From assembly GCF_002813425.1 (NCBI RefSeq), contig NZ_PHUL01000001.1:1-64000 (forward strand): a DNA stretch of 64,000 bases, given 5' to 3'. The DNA is from Cellulophaga sp. RHA19. Lineage in GTDB: Bacteria > Bacteroidota > Bacteroidia > Flavobacteriales > Flavobacteriaceae. The notes under the pieces are model-generated. The model had not been told where the DNA came from. It made no database searches and saw only the letters and a program-made list of their open reading frames with translations. Position 1 is the first letter of the stretch, and the number at the start of each line of letters is the position of its first letter. Shown here piece after piece: positions 17,470 to 25,887 of this stretch. The translations under genes were made by a program, and so were the position numbers.

Positions 17470-18540
17470 TTATTTACCAAACTTATCTTTTACCTCGTTT
17501 AAGATAACTTTTATGTCTTGCTCTTTTTCTTTTGGACAAATTAACAAAACATCTTCTTTATCCACTACAATGTAATTATCTAAACTATCTAAAACTACAA
17601 CTTTGTTCTCTTTGGTACGCACAATGTTGCCTGTTGCATTTCGGTCTAGCAATTTTGCTCCAACTACTGCATTCGTATTTTCATTCTTATCTAGCTTGTC
17701 ATATAAAGATCCCCAAGTACCAAGATCATTCCAATCAAAAGTAGCTGGTAACACATAAATATCTTTAGAGTGTTCTAAAATGGCGTAATCAATAGATATA
17801 TTTTCTGCTAATGCATAATTATCTGCAATAAACTTTTGTTCATCATTAGTATTATAGCTATCCATACCTGCAAAAAATAAATTATATTGCTCTGGCTGAA
17901 ACGCTTTAAATGCATCAACTATTGTTTTAACGCTCCACATAAATATACCTGCGTTCCACAAGAAATTACCTTGACTAATAAAGTCCTTTGCTGTATTGTA
18001 ATCTGGTTTTTCTCTAAACTGATTTACTTTTTTAATTTCAATAGCCGGATTCTTATCAAACTCTATATACCCAAACCCTGTATTAGGAAATGTTGGTTTT
18101 ATACCTAAAGTACATAATACAGCTTCATTTTCGCACTTCGTAAAACACTGTTTAACGTCGTCTTCAAAAGCTTGCTCATCTTCAATCCAATGGTCACTAG
18201 GAGCAACAATCATAACAGCATTAGGATCTTTTTTCTTGATTTTTAATGCTGCATATAAAATGCAAGGCGCTGTATTACGCATAGCCGGCTCTAAAACTAC
18301 CTGATCCTGTGTAAGCATAGGTAATTGCTCTAAAACTAAGCTGTTATAACTCTCATTGGTTAACACTAATATATTCTCTTTTGGAATAAACTTATTAAGC
18401 CTTTTAAAGGTTTTCTGAATTAGTGTATCACCAGAACCTAACATATCATGAAATTGCTTTGGATATTCAGCTGTACTTACCGGCCAAAACCTTGAGCCAA
18501 TACCACCTGCCATTATAACTGCGTAATAATTACTGTTCAT
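17470..18540 (-). CDS. manC: Mannose-1-phosphate guanylyltransferase
   Basis: The 356-residue nucleotidyltransferase has the signature VIMAGGIGSRFWPVSTAEYP followed by KQFHDMLG. Further motifs are VLEPAMRNTAPCILYAAL, APSDHWI and NQFREKPDYNTAKDF. It makes GDP-mannose for surface polysaccharide. It is the short, single-domain form without the C-terminal isomerase domain. It lies 4 bp after the SprT-like gene and 11 bp before the DUF389 gene on the same strand. Confidence 0.92.
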   Translation of the reverse strand: MNSNYYAVIMAGGIGSRFWPVSTAEYPKQFHDMLGSGDTLIQKTFKRLNKFIPKENILVLTNESYNSLVLEQLPMLTQDQVVLEPAMRNTAPCILYAALKIKKKDPNAVMIVAPSDHWIEDEQAFEDDVKQCFTKCENEAVLCTLGIKPTFPNTGFGYIEFDKNPAIEIKKVNQFREKPDYNTAKDFISQGNFLWNAGIFMWSVKTIVDAFKAFQPEQYNLFFAGMDSYNTNDEQKFIADNYALAENISIDYAILEHSKDIYVLPATFDWNDLGTWGSLYDKLDKNENTNAVVGAKLLDRNATGNIVRTKENKVVVLDSLDNYIVVDKEDVLLICPKEKEQDIKVILNEVKDKFGK

Positions 18541-18544
18541 ATGA

Positions 18545-19144
18545 TTAGTCTTTTATAAGTTCTACTTCTGCATTGGGCTGAAAAACAAACGTTCTACCAC
18601 TAGAGAGTTCTATACACTCGTATCTTTTTATTTTTTTTGCTCCTTTTTTAAATAATTTACCATTATAAATTCTAAAGACACTACCAATTGGTAACTCAAA
18701 AATATATGTTTTATTTGAAATAGGATCAAACTGCTTTAATGCTAACGATAACTTAGCATCAGTATCACTACTTGCCTTTGGATTTTTAAAATGATTTGCA
18801 ATAACAGGAAGCACTTTTGTTGGAAAAATTTCTGGCCTAATAAAAGGCAACATTAACGCCTGAAATGTTTTTTTCCATTCTAAACCGTGAGGCTTTATTC
18901 GTCTCCCGTATTTTTCAAAAGCTACCAAATGTGCTATTTCATGTACTAAAGTGATTAAAAATCTATATTTATTTAATGATGCATTTACTGTTATTTGATG
19001 CATTCCATTAGACAACCTTCTATAATCACCGTGACGCGTAACCCTATCACCAACAATTTTAAGATGTACTGCATTGGCTTTAATTAAAGAAGCACAAGGC
19101 GCAACAGCTCTTTCTGGCAAGTATTTCAGAAGGGTTTTCTCCAT
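18545..19144 (-). CDS. SprT-like zinc-metalloprotease-domain protein
   Basis: The protein is 199 residues from the ATG at 19144; a GTG lies at 19150. The zinc-binding HExxH motif is in LITLVHEIAHLVAF, with a further histidine in IKPHGLEWKKTFQ matching the SprT third-ligand region. The C-terminus has a beta-rich part (GSVFRIYNGKLFKKGAKK). The usual SprT zinc-ribbon cysteines are absent. It precedes manC by 4 bp, so the pair is probably co-transcribed. The substrate is unknown. Confidence 0.8.
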   Translation of the reverse strand: MEKTLLKYLPERAVAPCASLIKANAVHLKIVGDRVTRHGDYRRLSNGMHQITVNASLNKYRFLITLVHEIAHLVAFEKYGRRIKPHGLEWKKTFQALMLPFIRPEIFPTKVLPVIANHFKNPKASSDTDAKLSLALKQFDPISNKTYIFELPIGSVFRIYNGKLFKKGAKKIKRYECIELSSGRTFVFQPNAEVELIKD

Positions 19145-19265
19145 ATACACAAAAATAACAGATTCTACCTGTTAACACTAGGGTTTTAAGTATATTTTGT
19201 AGTAAAATACAACTTTTTCTTTTCTTTATTTATTGATGTTGTACTTTTTAGATATAATATAGCAA

Positions 19266-19302
19266 AACAAAACTGCCTATTTTACAAACAGACAGTTTTG
19301 TT
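19266..19302 (-). terminator. Probable terminator after the SDR gene
   Basis: AACAAAACTG (19266-19275) and CAGTTTTGTT (19293-19302) form a perfect 10-bp stem. It lies 25 bp after the SDR stop on the minus strand. The T tract on that side is short and interrupted. Confidence 0.65.
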
Positions 19303-19326
19303 AATTTATATATTTCTTTAGTTAAA

Positions 19327-20007
19327 CTAAGGTGTACTGTTACTAACTTGTAGCAATTTACCATTATACATTTTATGTCCAGTAAGGGCAAAATTCTCTA
19401 TATACTCAGCCATTTCTAAAGCGGTAATTGGTGCTTTGTAACCAGGAAAAGCCTCTTCCAACATTTCAGTTTGTACGGCACCTAATGCAAGTACATTAAA
19501 AGAAGGTCCGGTTTCTTTAAACTCCTCTGCCCACAGCTCTGTTAACGTTACCACAGCTCCTTTACTAGAACTGTATGCAGATAGGCCCGCAAATTTAACA
19601 CTGCCTTGCACACCTCCCATAGAACTAATAGTTACTACGTGTCCGTTTTTAGGCATTTTAGGTATTACCAATTTTGTAATACTTGCTACACCAAAAACAT
19701 TTACTTTATATACAGCTTCAAAATCTGCTGTTGTAGTTTCTAAAAAAGGTTTATTGGCTAATTTTCCTGCATTATTAATTAATACATCTACTTGTTTCCA
19801 GTTAGTGTTTATAAACTCTTCTACTTTATTTAAATCTTCTTCTTTTGAAATATCAAACGAAAATGAAAAAATATTTGGATTTTTGAGCGATGCTATTGGC
19901 TCATTATTTCTAGACAATGCTAAAACTTTATGTCCATTACTTGCAAACAACTGTGCCATTTGAAACCCTATTCCTCTACTACAACCAGTAATTATAATAT
20001 TTGCCAT
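19327..20007 (-). CDS. Short-chain dehydrogenase/reductase
   Basis: The 226-residue classical SDR has the NAD(P)-binding loop ITGCSRGIGFQMAQLF, the NNAG motif (VLINNAGKL), the catalytic serine strand (VVTISSMGG) and the YxxxK pair in LSAYSSSKGAVV. The length is on the short side of the family but all catalytic residues are present. Its ATG overlaps the stop of the M28 peptidase gene (TAATG), so the two are coupled. The substrate is not evident. Confidence 0.9.
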   Translation of the reverse strand: MANIIITGCSRGIGFQMAQLFASNGHKVLALSRNNEPIASLKNPNIFSFSFDISKEEDLNKVEEFINTNWKQVDVLINNAGKLANKPFLETTTADFEAVYKVNVFGVASITKLVIPKMPKNGHVVTISSMGGVQGSVKFAGLSAYSSSKGAVVTLTELWAEEFKETGPSFNVLALGAVQTEMLEEAFPGYKAPITALEMAEYIENFALTGHKMYNGKLLQVSNSTP

Positions 20008-20966
20008 TAATTGTATTTTATTTCTTTTGTATCTGAATTTACAATACCCTTTATTACGGGAACAAATTTATTTATAAGACTAGCCATATGATTAAAATCC
20101 ATTACACTTGGCTCATCACCAACCTTGTGATAATGCTCAAAATTTGTAAAATCAAAAGTAGAATATGTTTGTGAAGGCACATTAAACTCTTGATGAAAAG
20201 GATAATTATCTGACCTCATAAACAATCTAAACTCACCAGCTTTTGGTAAAAACCCTGCTATATTTTCACCTGCATAATTATTACTAATTTTTGCTAAATT
20301 AGACTCATTAAAGCCTGTTAAGTAAGTTAAATAATCTTTGTTTTGCATAGGTATACCTATCATCTCAAAATTAAGCATAGCATATAAATTAAGATTTTCT
20401 TTCTTTAGCTTCTTAGCTAAGTGCTTAGACCCTAAAAGTCCCATTTCCTCTGCAGAAAACAATGCAAAAATTATGCTACGCTTATTTGCTTTTGTTTTTC
20501 CAAAATAGCGTGCAAACTCCATAACTGCAGAAGTACCAGATGCATTGTCATTAGCTCCATTTGCAATAACATCATCACCGTCTGCTTTGGCACTACCAAT
20601 ATGATCATAATGTGCGCCAAGAATTATAACTTCGTTTTTAAGTTTGGGATCTGTACCTTCTATATAACCAACAATATTATATGCAACACCTTTACTTGCA
20701 TCAAAGTTTGTTAATGTATCTTTATATGATGAAAAATAAGGTTTTACTCCGTTAGACTTAAAATTGTTTTCTATAAAAGTAGCAGCTTCTGCAATACCTT
20801 CTGTACCAGACATACGACCTTGCAGGTCATCTGAAGCTAAAAAGGCTACTATTTTCTCTACTTCGGCTGCAGTTGTTGCTGTTTTATTATCTACCGTAAC
20901 TTCTTGCGCCCTACTAGAACAAGAAACAATAGCTAAAAAACCTAAAAAATAAAACGTCTTTTTCAT
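20007..20966 (-). CDS. M28-family zinc peptidase lipoprotein
   Basis: The 319-residue protein begins with a lipoprotein signal (MKKTFYFLGFLAIVSCSSRA, cysteine 16). The peptidase domain shows the zinc ligands in GAHYDHIG, NGANDNASGTSAVMEFAR and FSAEEMGLLGSKH, with further ligands likely in NFEMIGIP and YHKVGDEPSVMDF. It is an aminopeptidase-like enzyme on the periplasmic face or the cell surface. It shares a transcript with the downstream SDR. Confidence 0.9.
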   Translation of the reverse strand: MKKTFYFLGFLAIVSCSSRAQEVTVDNKTATTAAEVEKIVAFLASDDLQGRMSGTEGIAEAATFIENNFKSNGVKPYFSSYKDTLTNFDASKGVAYNIVGYIEGTDPKLKNEVIILGAHYDHIGSAKADGDDVIANGANDNASGTSAVMEFARYFGKTKANKRSIIFALFSAEEMGLLGSKHLAKKLKKENLNLYAMLNFEMIGIPMQNKDYLTYLTGFNESNLAKISNNYAGENIAGFLPKAGEFRLFMRSDNYPFHQEFNVPSQTYSTFDFTNFEHYHKVGDEPSVMDFNHMASLINKFVPVIKGIVNSDTKEIKYN

Positions 20967-20992
20967 ATTTAATTTATTTAAGCACTAAAGAT

Positions 20993-21028
20993 AAAAAAAG
21001 CATCTCATAAATTAATGAGATGCTTTTT
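20993..21028 (-). terminator. Terminator of the pdhA-pdhC operon
   Basis: GCATCTCAT (21000-21008) pairs with ATGAGATGC (21015-21023). An A run to the left (20993-20999) gives the U tract for minus-strand transcripts, and T at 21024-21028 makes it symmetrical. It lies 24 bp past the pdhC stop. Confidence 0.9.
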
Positions 21029-21051
21029 AATATAATTTAATACTGTTTTAA

Positions 21052-22677
21052 TTATGCAAGCATAGTAACAGGATTTTCAATATAACTTCTTAATGTTTGT
21101 AGAAACTGTGCTCCTACAGCACCATCTACGGTTCTATGATCACAAGCTAACGTTAACTTCATTGTATTTCCAACTACAATTTCTCCATTTTTAACAACTG
21201 GTTTTTCTACAATTGCACCAACAGATAATATTGCTGAGTTAGGCTGATTAATTATTGACGTAAACTCTTGAATTCCAAACATACCTAAGTTAGATACTGT
21301 AAATGTACTACCTTCCATTTCTGAAGGAGCAATTTTTTTAGATCTTGCTTTACCTGCTAAGTCTTTTACAGAAGCACCAATAGTTGTTAAACTCATTTGG
21401 TCTGCAAACTTAAGTACAGGAACAACTAAACCTTCATCTACAGCAACAGCAACACCCATATGAATATGCTTGTTGTAACGTGTTACATCATCTTTCCAAG
21501 TTGTATTTACTTGCGGATGCTTTCTTAACGCCATTGCACAAGCTTTTAATACCATATCATTAAATGATACTTTAGTATCTGGCAAACTATTAATTTGTGC
21601 TCTAGATGCTTTTGCATTATCCATATCTACCTCTATAGTAAGGTAAAAATGTGGAGCTGTAAATTTAGACTGACCAAGAACTTTTGCAATTACTTTACGC
21701 ATTGAAGAATTTTTAACATCTTCAAAACCTTCTTCACCAACAGGTGCATATATAGCTGGTTGTGCTTTTGCTTCTGGAATAGAAGCTTTAGCAGTTGCTG
21801 GTGCCGCATTAGAACTAGCAGAAGGAGTAAAGTTCTCTACATCTTTCTTTATAATTCTTCCGTTATCACCAGAACCAGTAACGTCAGACAAATTAATTCC
21901 TTTATCTGCAGCAATTTTCTTAGCTAAAGGAGAAGCAAAAATACGCTTACCATCGGTAGAAGTATTATCTACAGCAGCAGCTTTTTCTTCTTTTTTAGTT
22001 TCTTCTTGCTTTGGAGCCTCTGAAGTTGAGGCAGCAGGAGCGCTATTACCAGAGTTAAGTACAGCATCTACATCTGTACCTTCTGGGCCTATAATTGCTA
22101 AAACTTCATCAACAGGAGAAGATTCTCCTTCTTTTATACCTACATATAATAGAGTACCAGAGTAAAAAGACTCAAACTCCATTGTAGCTTTATCTGTTTC
22201 AATTTCAGCAAGAATATCTCCTTCTTCAACTTTGTCACCAACTTGTTTTAACCAAGCAGCAACAGTACCTTCTTCCATAGTATCACTAAGACGAGGCATT
22301 TTAACAACCTCTACTCCTTCTGGAATAGCGGTTGAAGAAGTTTCTTTTGCAGGTGCAGCAGTCTCTTCTGGTTTTTCCTCTTGCTTTTCAGCAGCAGGAG
22401 CCGAAGTACCTCCAGATAATAAACCAGAAATATCTTCACCTTCATCTCCAATAATAGCTAAAAGAGAATCTACAGGAGCAGTATCTCCTTCTTGTATACC
22501 TATATGTAAAAGAACACCCTCATTAAAAGACTCAAACTCCATTGTAGCTTTGTCTGTTTCAATTTCAGCAAGAATGTCTCCTTCTTCAACTTTATCACCA
22601 ACATTTTTAAGCCAAGCAGCAACAGTACCTTCTTCCATGGTATCGCTAAGTCTTGGCATATTTACTATAACTGCCAT
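21052..22677 (-). CDS. pdhC: Pyruvate dehydrogenase complex E2, dihydrolipoamide acetyltransferase
   Basis: The 541-residue E2 has two N-terminal lipoyl domains with lipoylation lysines at K43 and K163 (EIETDKATMEFES in both). Alanine/glutamate-rich linkers join them to the peripheral subunit-binding domain (about 245-282, FASPLAKKIAADKGINLSDV). The catalytic core ends in the active-site motif DHRTVDGA (H513, D517). It transfers acetyl groups to CoA. The two lipoyl domains are almost identical even in DNA, pointing to recent duplication or gene conversion. It starts 3 bp after pdhA. Confidence 0.96.
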   Translation of the reverse strand: MAVIVNMPRLSDTMEEGTVAAWLKNVGDKVEEGDILAEIETDKATMEFESFNEGVLLHIGIQEGDTAPVDSLLAIIGDEGEDISGLLSGGTSAPAAEKQEEKPEETAAPAKETSSTAIPEGVEVVKMPRLSDTMEEGTVAAWLKQVGDKVEEGDILAEIETDKATMEFESFYSGTLLYVGIKEGESSPVDEVLAIIGPEGTDVDAVLNSGNSAPAASTSEAPKQEETKKEEKAAAVDNTSTDGKRIFASPLAKKIAADKGINLSDVTGSGDNGRIIKKDVENFTPSASSNAAPATAKASIPEAKAQPAIYAPVGEEGFEDVKNSSMRKVIAKVLGQSKFTAPHFYLTIEVDMDNAKASRAQINSLPDTKVSFNDMVLKACAMALRKHPQVNTTWKDDVTRYNKHIHMGVAVAVDEGLVVPVLKFADQMSLTTIGASVKDLAGKARSKKIAPSEMEGSTFTVSNLGMFGIQEFTSIINQPNSAILSVGAIVEKPVVKNGEIVVGNTMKLTLACDHRTVDGAVGAQFLQTLRSYIENPVTMLA

Positions 22678-22680
22678 CTT

Positions 22681-23679
22681 TTATAATTTATGTTGTACAA
22701 ATGGAAAATCTTCTTGTTCGTAAACCATATCATATAATTGGCTTACTGGTGGATAGTCAGAGTTTTCAGCAAATTCTTCACACTCTTTTACCATACGCTT
22801 AACTTCTTTGTCCATTGCAGAAATTTCATCTTCTGTAGCGTATTTCTTTTCTTTTATAACATCTAAAACCTGCGTAATAGGATCTATCTTCTTGTACTCC
22901 GCTACTTCATCTTTAGTTCTGTAGTGTTGTGCATCAGACATAGAATGACCTCTATAACGGTATGTTTTTATTTCTAAGAAAGTTGGTCCGCCTCCAGATC
23001 TTGCTCTTTCTACAGCCTTACTAACTTCTTCAGCTACAGTAACAGGGTTCATCCCTTCTACAGCCTTACAAGGCATTTCATATCCTAATCCTAGCTTCCA
23101 AATTTCTGTAGAATGAGATGTTCTAGCAACAGATGTACCCATTGCATAACCGTTGTTTTCACAAATAAAAACTACTGGTAGTTGCCAAAGCATTGCTAAG
23201 TTAAATGTTTCATGTAAAGATCCTTGCCTTACAGCACCATCTCCCATGTAACATAAAGTAACCGCATCGTTACCTGCATATTTGTCTCCAAATGCAAGAC
23301 CAGCACCCAAAGGAATTTGACCACCAACAATACCATGACCACCATAAAAACGGTGTTCTTTAGAAAAGATATGCATAGAACCTCCCATTCCTTGAGAAGT
23401 ACCAGTTACTTTACCATAAAGTTCTGCCATTACTCTTTTAGGGTCTACACCCATACCTATTGGTTGTACGTGGTTACGGTAAGCCGTAATCATTTTATCT
23501 TTAGTAAGATCCATTGCATGTAATGAACCAGCCAATACAGCTTCTTGTCCATTATACAAGTGTAGAAAACCTCTAACTTTTTGTTGAATATATACTGCAG
23601 CAAGTTTATCCTCGAACTTTCTCCAGAATAACATATCCTTGTACCAATTAAGGTAAACTTCTTTGGTTATTTTTTTCAT
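22681..23679 (-). CDS. pdhA: Pyruvate dehydrogenase E1 component, alpha subunit
   Basis: The 332-residue protein carries the thiamine-diphosphate motif from GDG (146-148, YMGDGAVRQGS) to NN (175-176, FICENNGYAM). The regulatory-loop region YRGHSMSDAQHYRTKDE matches E1-alpha. It decarboxylates pyruvate together with a beta subunit, which is not in this window, as is usual in Flavobacteriaceae. It heads the pdhA-pdhC operon and follows cdd after a 168-bp gap. Confidence 0.95.
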   Translation of the reverse strand: MKKITKEVYLNWYKDMLFWRKFEDKLAAVYIQQKVRGFLHLYNGQEAVLAGSLHAMDLTKDKMITAYRNHVQPIGMGVDPKRVMAELYGKVTGTSQGMGGSMHIFSKEHRFYGGHGIVGGQIPLGAGLAFGDKYAGNDAVTLCYMGDGAVRQGSLHETFNLAMLWQLPVVFICENNGYAMGTSVARTSHSTEIWKLGLGYEMPCKAVEGMNPVTVAEEVSKAVERARSGGGPTFLEIKTYRYRGHSMSDAQHYRTKDEVAEYKKIDPITQVLDVIKEKKYATEDEISAMDKEVKRMVKECEEFAENSDYPPVSQLYDMVYEQEDFPFVQHKL

Positions 23680-23847
23680 TGAAAACTATTTTAAAAAGTC
23701 TGTTTTACAGAGTAGCAAAAATACACATTAAATCCACTATCAAAAAAAAATTAAAGAAAAAGCACAGACAAGATGCCTATTGTTTTTTTTAATTAAATTT
23801 TTATCAAAAAATTAGGAATAAAAAAATAATTCATCAAAGAATATCGC

Positions 23848-24330
23848 TTATAAGAAAGAATTACTAAAAGCTAAAGGTAAAATATCTGATATAGAATTAC
23901 ATTTTATAACAGCACCTTCTTCTCCCATTAGCAATAATGAGATAGCTTCTTTTTGTTTTTGCTCATATTCTATCATAGATTGTCTGCAATTACCGCAAGG
24001 AGCAGCTGGCTCTAAAACCTTATAATTTACAGAAGTGGCAGATATTGCTACAGAAAGTATTTTTATGTTTGGGTAAATTGCTGCTGCCTGGTAAATAGCC
24101 ACTCTCTCTGCACAAAGTCCAGATGGGTAAGCAGCATTTTCTTGATTGTTACCAAGTACAATTTTTCCGTTTTCTAGTAAAACTGCCGCACCTACAAAAA
24201 AATTAGAGTATGGTGCGTAAGCATTTTTACGTGCTTCTACAGCTTTTAGCATAAGATCTTTGTCTGTTACAGGCAACTCATTTACAGAGTCGTAAACAGA
24301 CATATCAAAAGATAAGGTATGTTTCTTCAT
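23848..24330 (-). CDS. cdd: Cytidine deaminase
   Basis: The 160-residue enzyme has both zinc motifs: CAE in PSGLCAERVAIYQAA and PCxxC in AAPCGNCRQSMIEYE. NAYAPYSNFFVGAAVL is the substrate-binding segment. It converts cytidine or deoxycytidine to uridine for salvage. The gene begins directly after the porV stop with no gap, so the two are co-transcribed, the order seen in Flavobacterium. Confidence 0.95.
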   Translation of the reverse strand: MKKHTLSFDMSVYDSVNELPVTDKDLMLKAVEARKNAYAPYSNFFVGAAVLLENGKIVLGNNQENAAYPSGLCAERVAIYQAAAIYPNIKILSVAISATSVNYKVLEPAAPCGNCRQSMIEYEQKQKEAISLLLMGEEGAVIKCNSISDILPLAFSNSFL

Positions 24331-25482
24331 TTAGTCGTTTAATAATTCTTCACCTAGGTTAAAGGTAAGAGAAAAACGCAAAGTATTTTCTAAAGGATTT
24401 TTTATTTTTGAAGTAGAGAATAAATAAGACAAATCTACCTGAGTTGCTTTAAACTTAAATCCGGCTCCAAGTGAGAAGAATTTACGTGCTCCTTTTAACT
24501 CGTTTTCATTAAAGTAACCCGTTCTAAGCATAAATGCATCTTGGTAAGTATACTCTGCTCCTAATGCCCAAGTTACCTCTTTAATTTCTTCACTAAAACC
24601 GTCTGGTGCATCTGTAAAAGAATCAAAGGCTCCCTCTAAAAAACTAATTTGTTGGTAACGTTCATTGTCCTCACTATCTATTTGTCCGTCCTCATTAAAA
24701 TCTTGAGGCGTTGGCACTAATAACTTATTAAATTCTGTATTTAAAGATAACGTATTATCTTGATCCAAAATAAAATCAAAACCACCACCAAATTTTAGGT
24801 TCCCTGGTAAAAAGTTTTGTTGTCCGTTATTATCATAAGATATTTTACTTCCAAGGTTAGATATATTAAAACCTGCTCTCCATCTACCATCAAACTTTTC
24901 GTAGGCAATTTCTGGAGATCTATAAAAACCAGATATATCTACTGCAAAAGCTGTAGCTGCACTAGTATCTTCACTAGAATCATCTGAAGGAAATTTTAAA
25001 TTAGATGTTATAAACCTACCACCAACACCCATAGAAAAAGTGTTAGATAATTTTAATGCATAGGCACCTTCTAAAACAAACTCATTAGGTTTTGCTATTC
25101 TTGCAGGCTCATCTATAGTTTGTCTAAGTTCTACCTCTCCTAAACCAAAGTAACGCAAACCAAAAGCAAACGCACTCCTATCATCTATTTTATTATAAAA
25201 ACTTGCGTTTAATAAAGCTACATCTGTAACTATGTTTTCTAAATAAGGTGTATAGCTAATACCAAAACCCATTTTTTGATCTGCAAAAGCAAACTTAGAG
25301 GCGTTCCATTGTAAGGAATAAGCATCTGCTGAAGTTGCTACACCCATATCTCCCATACCAGCTGCACGTGCATCTGCGGCAATATTTAAAAAAGGTACGG
25401 CTGTTGTAATTGATCTGTTTTGCTCTTGAGCATTGCCAAAATATACGGACACCAAAAGTGTTAAGGCTAGTATTTTTTTCAT
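24331..25482 (-). CDS. porV: Type IX secretion system outer-membrane protein PorV (LptO)
   Basis: The protein is 383 residues from the ATG at 25482, where a normal signal peptide starts (MKKILALTLLVSVYFGNAQ). Upstream in-frame ATGs at 25509 and 25536 would put charged residues before it and are unlikely. The mature start ITTAVPFLNIAADARAAGMG is the PorV/PorQ hallmark, and the rest is a beta-barrel with loops. PorV shuttles type IX cargo to the sortase PorU. porU, normally next to it, is not found upstream; gldJ is reached after 405 bp. Confidence 0.93.
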   Translation of the reverse strand: MKKILALTLLVSVYFGNAQEQNRSITTAVPFLNIAADARAAGMGDMGVATSADAYSLQWNASKFAFADQKMGFGISYTPYLENIVTDVALLNASFYNKIDDRSAFAFGLRYFGLGEVELRQTIDEPARIAKPNEFVLEGAYALKLSNTFSMGVGGRFITSNLKFPSDDSSEDTSAATAFAVDISGFYRSPEIAYEKFDGRWRAGFNISNLGSKISYDNNGQQNFLPGNLKFGGGFDFILDQDNTLSLNTEFNKLLVPTPQDFNEDGQIDSEDNERYQQISFLEGAFDSFTDAPDGFSEEIKEVTWALGAEYTYQDAFMLRTGYFNENELKGARKFFSLGAGFKFKATQVDLSYLFSTSKIKNPLENTLRFSLTFNLGEELLND

Positions 25483-25887
25483 CGTTTTTATAATATAGGT
25501 TCTTTTCATAGTAATTAAGCCATAATAAAATGGCACAATATTTTAATAAACGCTCTTTTTAAGAATATCTTATAAATTAAGAACTTTATTTTTTAACATT
25601 ACTTATTTGACGGTAATATACTATAAAATTTAAAACTCTTTATTTCCTTATTATTAAGCACATAAGTAATTCTACAAAAAAGAATTAAAAAAATAATACT
25701 ATTCTAATATTTACGCCGTTATAGATTTGTTGAACCTTGTTTTAATGCTTGTTTAAGTTTTTTTTAGGAACTATAAAATATTCTAAGAAAATTTGCGTTT
25801 AATAAGCCGATAGTAAGCAAAGTTTAAAAACAAATAAGTATAGTATAACTGCAATTTGCAGTAAAGTATAGAACTCAAGTCTTAATT
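25483..25887. other. 405-bp divergent intergenic region between porV and gldJ
   Basis: No coding sequence is visible, including no remnant of porU. It holds a plus-strand TAGATTTG element (25722-25729), 159 bp before gldJ, and a near-perfect palindrome ACTGCAA-T-TTGCAGT at 25848-25862, 26 bp before the gldJ ATG. No TAnnTTTG for porV was found on the minus strand close to its start. Confidence 0.5.

Noticed and set aside
22232..22723. 163-codon plus-strand frame opposite the E2 gene
   Set aside because: It is the antisense of the repeated lipoyl domains; serine-rich low-complexity sequence without a promoter.
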